Assembly (NCBI RefSeq): GCF_963662555.1
Contig: NZ_OY759719.1
Location: 1,198,985-1,262,984 of the forward strand
Length of the DNA stretch: 64,000 nt
Reading direction: 5' to 3'
From: Thiomicrorhabdus sp.
Lineage (GTDB): Bacteria; Pseudomonadota; Gammaproteobacteria; Thiomicrospirales; Thiomicrospiraceae
Shown: positions 18,163 through 25,889 of the stretch, piece after piece
Layout: each line of letters opens with the position of its first letter
Numbering within the stretch: position 1 is the stretch's first letter
Program-made: the position numbers and the translations under genes
Notes under the pieces: model-generated
What the model was told of the DNA's origin: nothing
Databases searched by the model: none
The model's input: only the letters and a program-made list of their open reading frames with translations

Positions 18163-18543
18163 AAAGTGGGTCGGACAACCGCGGGAGAGTTTACTCTTCG
18201 GAGGAAAGTCCGGGCACCATAGAGCAGGATTCCAGCTAACGGCTGGGCAGTGAAAGCTGACGGATAGTGCAGCAGAAAATATACCGCCGATGGCTCTTCG
18301 GAGATCAGGTAAGGTTGAAATGGTGCGGTAAGAGCGCACCGCGCTTTTGGTAACAGAAGTGGCAGTGAAAACCCAATCCGGTGCAAGACCAAATAGGAAA
18401 ACACCGTATCAAGCGTGCTTGGTACAACCTGCTGCTCGCAGGAGTTTTCGGGTAGGTTGCTTGAGGCTAGCAGTGATGTTTAGTCCAGATGAATGGTTGT
18501 CACTCGCAAGAGTACAGAACCCGGCTTATAGACCCACTTTTTT
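18163..18543 (+). ncRNA. rnpB: RNase P RNA, bacterial type A
   Basis: This is the catalytic RNA that matures tRNA 5' ends. The universal core is visible: GAGGAAAGTCCGGGC at 18201 near the 5' end and ACAGAACCCGGCTTAT at 18514 near the 3' end. The terminal helix P1 is closed by AAGTGGGTC at the start and GACCCACTT at the end, followed by a T-run that serves as terminator. Short reading frames in this stretch are not genes. A plausible -10 lies around 18147-18153, but the -35 is poor. Confidence 0.97.
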
Positions 18544-18679
18544 CTTTTCCCAAGAGCATCTCTTGTAATGACCAATATCTCTATTGTATTACGTAAATCT
18601 CAAAACACTCTATATCTTTGAAAAGTACTTTTTTAAATAGGCTCTTTAGATTTTGATTAAGAATATTTGTTTGATGTAA

Positions 18680-19423
18680 TCATTTTTTACGAATGTCTTT
18701 ACGTAACTCTCTAATTGATTGCATCTTTTTGTCTTTTAAAAAATCTATACAGCTTTTATAGGTTTTTGGTTTAAGGAGCGGTTTGTTGTGTTTGACTAAT
18801 TTTATTGCTTGATAAATGTCATGAAACTTTCCTAGCTGAGTTTGTATGAGTTTTGCTAATGCAATGGATTTCTTTTCTTCTGGGTAAAAACGTTCGAGTT
18901 GATAATGTAAACGTTTAGTTACCAAGCGTATTTTATGAAGTTGCTTGTCTTCTAAATCAAGTAACTGTAATTCTCTAACCACTTTTTTTAGTCGTTTATC
19001 AATGTCGTTTAATGGCATTTGATGACGGCTTAAATCTGCTTTAATTTCTTGTTTAGTTGATGGGGTGTGTGTCTGATTTAGATCGCCAATCAATTCATCA
19101 CTAAGCAAACTCTTAAATTCATGGTTCATATCCGCTCTAGTATTGTGAAGTGTAAGGTGAACTTCTTTTAAATCAGCTTGCAGCTTTTTGGGAAAAATAG
19201 GAAGGGTTTCATTTATAAAAACGTCTAGATCCCGTATTTTATTACTAGACTGAATAAGTTTTTTTAAGCTAGCTGTTAGAGTTTCATTAGGGTTTATTAG
19301 TGTGATTAATTTACGAGCGGAAACTCTTAAATCATGCAGAACTTTAACTTGTTTGGAATCGTCATCAGGTAGTTCGATATAACGCGTAAGGATATGATTT
19401 AATTTTTCTAAATGGGTTTTCAT
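18680..19423 (-). CDS. CHAD-domain protein
   Basis: The 247-residue protein is a CHAD domain: a helical fold with conserved histidines and basic residues that binds polyphosphate. Diagnostic stretches are VLHDLRVSARK near residue 28 and LHKIRLVTKRLHYQLERF near residue 165, with many lysines. There is no CYTH domain attached. It is a single gene between rnpB and the cold-shock gene. The role is probably polyphosphate association, which the sequence cannot define further. Confidence 0.8.
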   Translation of the reverse strand: MKTHLEKLNHILTRYIELPDDDSKQVKVLHDLRVSARKLITLINPNETLTASLKKLIQSSNKIRDLDVFINETLPIFPKKLQADLKEVHLTLHNTRADMNHEFKSLLSDELIGDLNQTHTPSTKQEIKADLSRHQMPLNDIDKRLKKVVRELQLLDLEDKQLHKIRLVTKRLHYQLERFYPEEKKSIALAKLIQTQLGKFHDIYQAIKLVKHNKPLLKPKTYKSCIDFLKDKKMQSIRELRKDIRKK

Positions 19424-19624
19424 AATAATAGAAAGTTCTTAAAAAGTGAAACACCTATTGTGCAGACAATGTCTTTTTGAAATTTTAAATATTTATTAAA
19501 CTGTACCAAAAATCAAATTAGGCTCTATTTAGTTTTACCTATTAATAATATACTTGATAATATTTATTCGATACTACTATTTACGTATAATGTATGTCTG
19601 TGTTTTTAGTTTGGGAGTAAGTTA

Positions 19625-20209
19625 ATGCGAATACAAGGAAAAATAGTCTCTTGGAATCATAAAAAGGGATTTGGATTTGTGAAGCCATTGAATGGACATA
19701 AAGAAGTCTTTATTCATATCAAAGAGTTCAATTGGAAGCCAGAAATTGGTCAAACAATTAGCTTTATTCATGCAAAAGATATTAAAGGAAGAGATTGTGG
19801 CAAGGCGGCCATGTTATGTGGTGAATTTTTACCCTATGAAAAATCTTCTTCAGGTTCAATCTTTAATACTGCGATCGCTTTAATATCATTAGTAGCAATC
19901 AGTTTGTACTCGCTAATACAAATATCAAATTACTGGATACCTATTGGATATTTAGTAATCAGCTTATTGACGTTTATTGTCTATTGGATTGATAAATCTG
20001 CGGCTCAAAGCGGTAGTTGGCGAACGTCTGAAAACACTTTACATCTATTGGCTTTAATTGGCGGTTGGCCAGGTGCGATGGTGGCACAACAAAAATTAAG
20101 GCATAAAACTCAAAAACAACCATTCCGTTCAATTTTTTGGATAACCGTTATTGCTAATCTAGGTGGTTTGTACTGGCTTTCTACTCAAACTCAGTTTGCT
20201 TTTATTTAA
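19625..20209 (+). CDS. Cold-shock domain / DUF1294 membrane fusion protein
   Basis: The 194-residue protein starts with a cold-shock (nucleic-acid-binding) domain, about residues 1-66, with the RNP1-like KKGFGFVKP and VFIHIKEF. Two transmembrane segments follow (about 78-95 and 100-118). The DUF1294 region comes next (about 120-194), with GGWPGAMVAQQKLRHKTQK and a last hydrophobic stretch. This fusion is common in proteobacteria and its function is unknown. GGGAGTAAGTTA precedes the ATG. Confidence 0.85.
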   Translation: MRIQGKIVSWNHKKGFGFVKPLNGHKEVFIHIKEFNWKPEIGQTISFIHAKDIKGRDCGKAAMLCGEFLPYEKSSSGSIFNTAIALISLVAISLYSLIQISNYWIPIGYLVISLLTFIVYWIDKSAAQSGSWRTSENTLHLLALIGGWPGAMVAQQKLRHKTQKQPFRSIFWITVIANLGGLYWLSTQTQFAFI

Positions 20210-20690
20210 CTTTAGTTTGCTACGATACTATTTACTGCTTTTCTAAATGATAAAAAGTATTTTTGCTAGCTAAGCTTGCAATGCTTATAAAACAGGCAAA
20301 TTTCTTTACTCATTTTTACAAACCACTTCTTAGCTCGACTCGTCTCATTTCTTAAAAAAGGTCAAAATTTCCACTTTTTTTAATTTTTTTTAAAAAAAAG
20401 GAAAAAATCCCCACTTCCTTTAAAAAAATATTTTTATATATTTGTTAATACTATATGTTGTGTTTAATTTTTTCTGCTTTCATATATATGGCTTTAAGGA
20501 TGGTTATGAAAGGCTATGTAATTTTACCAATGTAAAGACAGAATGTTGTTGTCCGTAGTTAAAATAACTTTTTTATAAGTTTTATAACTTATTGATAAAT
20601 ATAGATAAAAATTTTATGTAAAATATTTTCGTATTCTTCTAAATGCTCCGTAAGTTGTTGTCAGTAAATAGAATTTACCTTTTTAAGCGG
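20210..20690. other. AT-rich non-coding leader region upstream of the dcw cluster
   Basis: About 480 bases hold no convincing gene. The stretch 20365-20440 is made of long A and T tracts (TTTTTTTTAAAAAAAA), which suggests intrinsically bent DNA. One tiny reading frame with a good ribosome site (ATG 20506 to TAA 20535, nine codons) is noted under findings. No classical riboswitch or hairpin terminator was recognised. Confidence 0.6.
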
Positions 20691-20719
20691 TTGACAGTGG
20701 CGTCAAAACTCCATATAGT
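20691..20719 (+). promoter_or_regulatory. Near-consensus sigma-70 promoter of mraZ/dcw (Pmra)
   Basis: TTGACA (20691-20696) and TATAGT (20714-20719) are separated by exactly 17 bases, the best promoter match in the window. The expected start is near 20726. The first MraZ-type box begins directly after the -35 and the second overlaps the last bases of the -10. Confidence 0.85.
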
Positions 20720-20751
20720 GGCACCAAGTGGGGCAAAGTGGTGAAAAGTGG
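20697..20751 (+). promoter_or_regulatory. MraZ operator: five GTGG boxes
   Basis: GTGG occurs at 20697, 20718, 20728, 20738 and 20748. The last four are exactly 10 bases apart, so they face the same side of the helix. E. coli MraZ is known to bind TGGG-type direct repeats with 10-bp periodicity upstream of mraZ, and the phase and place fit here. The distal boxes lie in the 5' leader up to six bases before the ATG, so binding could block both the promoter and the start region. Confidence 0.8.
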
Positions 20752-20756
20752 TAAAA

Positions 20757-21215
20757 ATGCTTTTTTTTAGAGGAATCAATTCGGTCAGCATCGATACTAA
20801 GGGAAGAATGGCTATCCCTAAGAAGTATCGTGAGTCAATTGCTGACGCAAGTGATAACCAATTGGTTGCCACGATTGATTTACACAGTCCATGTTTATTG
20901 ATTTATACCCTAGACGAATGGGAAATCATTGAACGCAAATTAATGTCATTACCAAACGTTGATCCACAGGCGAGATTGTACCAGCGTTTGCTATTGGGTC
21001 ATGCATCTGAGATGGAAATAGATTCACAAGGTCGTGTTTTGTTACCGAGCTTGTTGAGAGAGCATGCCAATATTGATAAGCCGGCCATATTGTTAGGCCA
21101 GGGTAATAAGTTTGAATTGTGGTCGCAAGAAGCTTGGGATAATAGTCGCCCAGAAATGTTGGATACGGCGATGTCAAACGAGATTTCAGAATCACTTGCA
21201 AGCTTAAGTTTGTAA
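20757..21215 (+). CDS. mraZ: Transcriptional regulator MraZ
   Basis: The 152-residue DNA-binding repressor of the dcw cluster contains two SpoVT-AbrB half-domains: INSVSIDTKGRMAIPKKYR at the N-terminus and ASEMEIDSQGRVLLPSLLRE in the second half. I chose the ATG at 20757 over a GTG at 20748 because MLFFRGIN aligns with the family start and because the GTG is part of an operator box. It is the first gene of the cluster and is followed by rsmH after 47 bases. Autoregulation through the GTGG array is likely. Confidence 0.95.
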   Translation: MLFFRGINSVSIDTKGRMAIPKKYRESIADASDNQLVATIDLHSPCLLIYTLDEWEIIERKLMSLPNVDPQARLYQRLLLGHASEMEIDSQGRVLLPSLLREHANIDKPAILLGQGNKFELWSQEAWDNSRPEMLDTAMSNEISESLASLSL

Positions 21216-21262
21216 TTTAGAATTCACAATACAAGTTACTTAGACCAAAACAAGGGTGCAGC

Positions 21263-22192
21263 GTGGATTCACAAGAAACACATTTTTCAGTTCTTTTAAA
21301 TGAATCTTTAGATGGGCTCAATATAAAACCAAATGGAATTTATATTGACGGCACATTTGGACGAGGTGGTCATAGCTCGGCGTTGTTAAAACGATTAGGT
21401 GAAAATGGGCGGTTGATTGCGATAGATCAAGACCCCGAAGCCATAGAGTACGCAAACACACATTTTAAAGATAAGCGTTTTGAAATTCAGTACGGCAGTT
21501 TTGAAAATGTTAAGCAGTATTGTGAAGAACGTGGTTTGGTTGGCATGGTAGATGGGCTGCTTTTAGATTTAGGCGTTTCGTCACCACAGTTAGATGATGC
21601 TGATCGCGGTTTCAGTTTTATGCGTGAAGGGCCTCTTGATATGCGAATGAATCCTGAAGAAGGGTTAAGTGCAAAAGAGTGGTTAAAACAAGTTGATGAA
21701 AAAACCTTAAAGTTGGTTTTACAAAATTACGGCGAAGAACGATTTTCTGGCCGTATTGCTCGAGAGATAAAAGAAGCCTCTGAGCGAGATGAATTACAAA
21801 CAACATTGGATTTGGCTAAGTTAGTACAAAGAGTATCGCCAAAGACAGAAAAAAATAAACATCCTGCAACTAGAACGTTTCAAGCAATTCGTATTGCGGT
21901 AAATCGTGAGTTGGATGTATTAAAGAATGTATTGGAATCTTCAATGGAGATTCTAGCACCAGGAGGAAGGCTTTCAGTTATTAGCTTTCACTCGCTAGAA
22001 GATCGAATAGTTAAAGTATTTATTCGAGATCAATCGAGGATTCGAGATCTGTTTCCTGATTCACCGATTCAGTTAGAAGTTATTGAGCCGGTGTTGAAGA
22101 AAGTAGGAAAGCCTGTCTTTCCTAGCACAGAGGAGTGCAAGCAAAACTCAAGATCACGAAGTGCGGTATTGAGAATTGCAGAAAAAATTTAA
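21263..22192 (+). CDS. rsmH: 16S rRNA (cytosine-1402 N4)-methyltransferase
   Basis: The 309-residue RsmH (MraW) is recognised by FSVLLNESLDGL at the start, the SAM motif IDGTFGRGGHSSALL and the RsmH-specific LDLGVSSPQLDDADRGFSF. It starts at a GTG (GTGGATTCACAAG) behind AAGGGTG. The usual follower ftsL is displaced; ftsZ comes next after 77 bases, which include a small inverted repeat (TGACTT-AAG-AAGTCA at 22195-22209). Confidence 0.96.
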   Translation: MDSQETHFSVLLNESLDGLNIKPNGIYIDGTFGRGGHSSALLKRLGENGRLIAIDQDPEAIEYANTHFKDKRFEIQYGSFENVKQYCEERGLVGMVDGLLLDLGVSSPQLDDADRGFSFMREGPLDMRMNPEEGLSAKEWLKQVDEKTLKLVLQNYGEERFSGRIAREIKEASERDELQTTLDLAKLVQRVSPKTEKNKHPATRTFQAIRIAVNRELDVLKNVLESSMEILAPGGRLSVISFHSLEDRIVKVFIRDQSRIRDLFPDSPIQLEVIEPVLKKVGKPVFPSTEECKQNSRSRSAVLRIAEKI

Positions 22193-22269
22193 CCTGACTT
22201 AAGAAGTCATTGTTAAATCAAAAAAAGTTTGTTTACTGTTTATCATGCTGATTAAGGGGAATCGTCGCC

Positions 22270-23508
22270 ATGAATTTTGTAGGAAAAGAAGTTACACCAG
22301 TTCGGACACCTGGTATGCCGGTCATTAAAGTTATTGGCTTAGGCGGGGGCGGCGGTAACGCCGTTGATTATATGGTACGCTCAAACGTGAAGGGCGTTGA
22401 GTTTATGTGCGCAAACACAGATGCTCAAGCATTAGAAAGTGCTTCAGTAGACACTTGCATTCAATTAGGTGCGGGTGGATTAGGTGCGGGTGCAGATCCT
22501 GAGCGTGGTAGACAAGCTGCTAAAGATGATATTGATGCAGTAAAAGAACAGCTTAGAGATGCCGATATGGTATTTATTACAGCTGGTATGGGTGGTGGAA
22601 CAGGAACAGGTTCTGCCCCAGTAGTAGCACAAGCTGCACGTGAGATGGGTATTCTTACTGTAGGTGTTGTGAGTAAGCCTTTTGGTTTTGAACGTCGCAA
22701 CCACATTGCAGAAGCCGGTATTGCTGAGCTTCAAGAACACGTTGATTCATTAATCACGGTTCCAAATGATAAATTATTAAAAGTACTAGGTCGTGACTTT
22801 GTATTAGCTAAGGCATTTGATTACGCTAACGAAGTACTATTTGGTGCTGTTCAAGGGATTTCTGAGCTTGTAACTCGCCCAGGTATGATTAACGTGGATT
22901 TTGAAGATTTACGTACTGTTATGGGTGAACGTGGCATGGCAATGATGGGTGTGGGTCACGCTACTGGTGAAGACCGAGCCATCAAAGCGGCCGAAAAAGC
23001 CATTGCTAACCCTCTGTTAGAAGATATCTCAGTTTCTGGTGCTCGTGGTCTTTTAGTTAACATTACAAGTGGTCTTGACTTCACTTTAGGTGAGTTTAAT
23101 GAAGTAGGTGATGTTATTGATCAGGTTGCAGCGGCTGATGCTCGTGTAATTATTGGTACATCGGTTGATGAATCTATGACAGATGAAATTCGTGTTACTG
23201 TTGTAGCAACGGGGCTTTCTTCTGCACTAGATGCAAATGGTAAGCCAGAAACGGTTAAGCCAAACTTACAAGCGGTTAAAGCAAACCAAGAAGCTAAACA
23301 AGCGGCAGCAGCAGTTGTTGAAGAAGCTCCTAAAGCGGTAAATGAAAATTCTATGCCTGCGGCAGCAGCAATGACTCAACCTGATTTATTGTCGACTGAG
23401 CCAGAAGTTGTACGTCCTAAAATGGCCGTAAATGGTAGTATGGCTGGAAGTATGGAAAGCTCTAATTATTTAGATATTCCTGCTTTCTTAAGACGCCAAG
23501 CAGACTAA
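22270..23508 (+). CDS. ftsZ: Cell division protein FtsZ (unusual position)
   Basis: The 412-residue tubulin-like GTPase forms the division ring. The N-terminal nucleotide domain has IGLGGGGGNAVDYM and the GTP-binding loop AGMGGGTGTGSAPVVA. A variable linker (about 325-395, Ala/Glu/Lys-rich) leads to the conserved tail YLDIPAFLRRQ that binds FtsA and ZipA. The tail marks it as the housekeeping FtsZ rather than a divergent paralogue. A strong AAGGGGA ribosome site precedes the ATG. It lies between rsmH and ftsL, whereas the usual place is between ftsA and lpxC; that position, 53951-54108, holds no ftsZ. Confidence 0.97.
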   Translation: MNFVGKEVTPVRTPGMPVIKVIGLGGGGGNAVDYMVRSNVKGVEFMCANTDAQALESASVDTCIQLGAGGLGAGADPERGRQAAKDDIDAVKEQLRDADMVFITAGMGGGTGTGSAPVVAQAAREMGILTVGVVSKPFGFERRNHIAEAGIAELQEHVDSLITVPNDKLLKVLGRDFVLAKAFDYANEVLFGAVQGISELVTRPGMINVDFEDLRTVMGERGMAMMGVGHATGEDRAIKAAEKAIANPLLEDISVSGARGLLVNITSGLDFTLGEFNEVGDVIDQVAAADARVIIGTSVDESMTDEIRVTVVATGLSSALDANGKPETVKPNLQAVKANQEAKQAAAAVVEEAPKAVNENSMPAAAAMTQPDLLSTEPEVVRPKMAVNGSMAGSMESSNYLDIPAFLRRQAD

Positions 23509-23584
23509 TTTCGTTTAATTTGAGCGTTTGTCCAACGGTCATAAAACGAAGTTAAGTCAAGCATTGACATGTCGGGTTCTCGAT

Positions 23585-23956
23585 ATGCATGATAGGTTCC
23601 CAGAGCCCACTCACTTAAAGAATTTTAAGTGGCGTGGGTTTTTTCTATTTATTTTAGTCACTCTTGTTTGTGCAAGTTTGCTGGCTATTGTTCATGTACA
23701 ACATAAAATTCGTAATATTGAATCCCGCTATTATCAATCTTTACAACAATCCCTAGTTGCAAAAGAAGAATGGGGGCGTTTGATGTTAGAGAAAAAACAC
23801 CTTACCTCTCCAAATATGGTTGAACAAATTGCTAAACAGCAATTGGGCATGACCTTAGATAAAGAGCACTTTCAATACCTGTATGTTGAGCCGGCCTTTC
23901 CTAATGTAGAAAATATCAATAACCAAACTGAAGAGGCTGAGCAAGTTGAACATTAA
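23585..23956 (+). CDS. ftsL: Cell division protein FtsL
   Basis: This is a small bitopic membrane protein of the FtsQLB divisome subcomplex. One transmembrane segment (GFFLFILVTLVCASLLAIV) is followed by a periplasmic coiled coil (HKIRNIESRYYQSLQQS) and the FtsL-like VEQIAKQQLGM. The ATG at 23585 gives 123 residues, close to E. coli (121). A TTG at 23528 would give 142 residues with a longer cytoplasmic tail, also plausible; neither has a strong ribosome site. Its end overlaps ftsI by 11 bases. Confidence 0.85.
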   Translation: MHDRFPEPTHLKNFKWRGFFLFILVTLVCASLLAIVHVQHKIRNIESRYYQSLQQSLVAKEEWGRLMLEKKHLTSPNMVEQIAKQQLGMTLDKEHFQYLYVEPAFPNVENINNQTEEAEQVEH

Positions 23957-25871
23957 ACGTGATTCTGTTGTTTATGCCTTAATATTTTTAGGTTTTGTGG
24001 CAATTGGTGTACGAGCTTTTTATGTTCAAGTCATTAAAACTGATTTTTTACAGGCAGAAGGTGATAAACGTCAAATTCGTACCATCGCTATTCCCGCTCC
24101 AAGAGGTGAGATTTATGACCGAAATGGTAGTTTATTAGCGTTAAGTACGCCAATGGCTTCAGTGTGGGTTGATCCAAAAGAGGTCATTAAACATGAACAA
24201 AACTATTTGGCTTTTCTTGATTTACTTGGCTTAAGCGATTCAGAGTTAACTGCTTTGGGTAAACAAAATCGCTATAAAAAACTCAGTTTTATTAAGCAAG
24301 TAACCGATAAAAATATCATTGATGAATTAGCAAAATTAGAGTTGCCTGGTACTTATACCAAATATGTTGGTCTAAGTTATGACACACCAACTAATCATGT
24401 TGAGGTAAATAAAGTACTGCCTTCAATTTGGGTCGATATGCGTTTAATTAATCGTTATCGTTATACACCATCAAGATTGGCTCAAGCCTTAGGTAAAGAT
24501 CGTTTAGAAATTACCTCAAAAATTTACAAACACCCTAAGCGACGTTTTCTTTATCTGCAAAGAAGTTTACAGCCTAATGTTGCACAAAAAATTGAAGATA
24601 TGCATTTAACTGGCGTGTATACCCAAGGCGAATATCGTCGTTATTACCCAGCAGGAGAAAGTAGTGCTAATTTACTTGGGTTTACTAATATTGACGATAA
24701 AGGCCAAGAGGGAATTGAGTTAGCTTATAACAGTTGGTTAGAAGGCGTTCCAGGTAAAAAACAAGTGGTAAAAGACCGAGCAGGGCATGTAGTCGACTTT
24801 ATTAAAGACGTTAAAGCCGCGAAGCCTGGTAAATCCATGACCTTGAGTATTGATCAAAATATTCAGTACTTTGCTTACCGTGCTCTTAAAAAAGTAATGA
24901 TTGAACATCAGGCTAAATCTGCTAGCACTGTCATTCTAGATGCTAAAACAGGTGAGATATTAGCGATGGTGAGCTTGCCTAGTTTTAACCCTAATGATCC
25001 AAGCCAAAGGAAGGGTATTGGTATAAAAAACCGAGCGATTACTGATTTAATGGAACCCGGTTCAACCATGAAACCTTTTACCATTGTTAAAGCATTGGAT
25101 GAAGGCGTTATTACCACTGAAACTAAAATTGACACTCGTCCAGGTTCTATTCGTATTCAAGGGAACCGAATTACCGATACTCACGATCATGGGATAATCA
25201 CTCCATTAGAAGTAATTCAAAAATCCAGTAACGTTGGGGCTTCTAAAATTGCTTTTAAACTTACCCCAGAACAGCAACGTGGTTTTTGGGCTGAGATAGG
25301 TATTGGTCAAGAAAGCGGCTTGTTTTTACCTGGTGAAGCAATGGGGTATTTAAAACCTGCGGACCAGTGGCAAAAAATAGATCAAGCATCTACCTCTTTT
25401 GGTTATGGTTTTAACACCAATTTATTAGATTTAGCTCACGCTTACTTATTGTTTGCAAATAAAGGTGAGATGTTGCCTCTGAGTTTAATTAAATTAAACA
25501 AACCTCCTGTGGGTAAACAGTTGGTAAAACCTGAAATGGCTAAAGAAGTTTTAGAGATGATGGAAACCGTTGTTGCCAAAGGGGGCACCGCCCCTAAAGC
25601 ACAAATTCCAGGTTACCGGGTTGCGGGTAAAACGGGTACGGTTCATAAAACCAATAAAGGAGGTGGGTATGAAAAAAATACCTACCTATCTTTATTTGCA
25701 GGCATTGTTCCGGTTTCTGACCCAGATATGGTGATGATTGTGACTGTAAATGAACCGAGTAGAGGTATTTATTACGGCGGTGCGGTTGCTGCTCCTGCTT
25801 TTAAAGAGGTGATGCAAGAGGCGTTACGTTTAAGAAATGTGCCACCAGATGAAATAGCGGTGGGACATTAA
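23946..25871 (+). CDS. ftsI: Peptidoglycan D,D-transpeptidase FtsI (PBP3)
   Basis: The 641-residue septal transpeptidase begins with a short cytoplasmic tail and one transmembrane segment (YALIFLGFVAIGVRAFYV). A PBP dimerisation domain (APRGEIYDRNG) precedes the catalytic domain: S373-TM-K376, S427-S-N429 and K562-T-G564. It starts with TTG, eleven bases inside the end of ftsL, behind AAGAGGCTGAGCAAG. The overlap implies coupled synthesis of FtsL and FtsI. Confidence 0.96.
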   Translation: MNIKRDSVVYALIFLGFVAIGVRAFYVQVIKTDFLQAEGDKRQIRTIAIPAPRGEIYDRNGSLLALSTPMASVWVDPKEVIKHEQNYLAFLDLLGLSDSELTALGKQNRYKKLSFIKQVTDKNIIDELAKLELPGTYTKYVGLSYDTPTNHVEVNKVLPSIWVDMRLINRYRYTPSRLAQALGKDRLEITSKIYKHPKRRFLYLQRSLQPNVAQKIEDMHLTGVYTQGEYRRYYPAGESSANLLGFTNIDDKGQEGIELAYNSWLEGVPGKKQVVKDRAGHVVDFIKDVKAAKPGKSMTLSIDQNIQYFAYRALKKVMIEHQAKSASTVILDAKTGEILAMVSLPSFNPNDPSQRKGIGIKNRAITDLMEPGSTMKPFTIVKALDEGVITTETKIDTRPGSIRIQGNRITDTHDHGIITPLEVIQKSSNVGASKIAFKLTPEQQRGFWAEIGIGQESGLFLPGEAMGYLKPADQWQKIDQASTSFGYGFNTNLLDLAHAYLLFANKGEMLPLSLIKLNKPPVGKQLVKPEMAKEVLEMMETVVAKGGTAPKAQIPGYRVAGKTGTVHKTNKGGGYEKNTYLSLFAGIVPVSDPDMVMIVTVNEPSRGIYYGGAVAAPAFKEVMQEALRLRNVPPDEIAVGH

Positions 25872-25889
25872 TATGGCGAGTTTTTGTTT

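Noticed and set aside
18148..18568. Short open frames on both strands over the RNase P RNA
   Set aside because: They lie entirely over the conserved rnpB core and terminal helix; the RNA explains the sequence.
22193..22269. Dedicated ftsZ promoter in the rsmH-ftsZ gap
   Set aside because: TTGTTA and TTTACT at 16-base spacing are too poor to call; the operon promoter upstream of mraZ is much stronger.
22461..22740. Minus-strand frames opposite the ftsZ GTP-binding region
   Set aside because: They mirror the Gly/Ala-rich FtsZ core.
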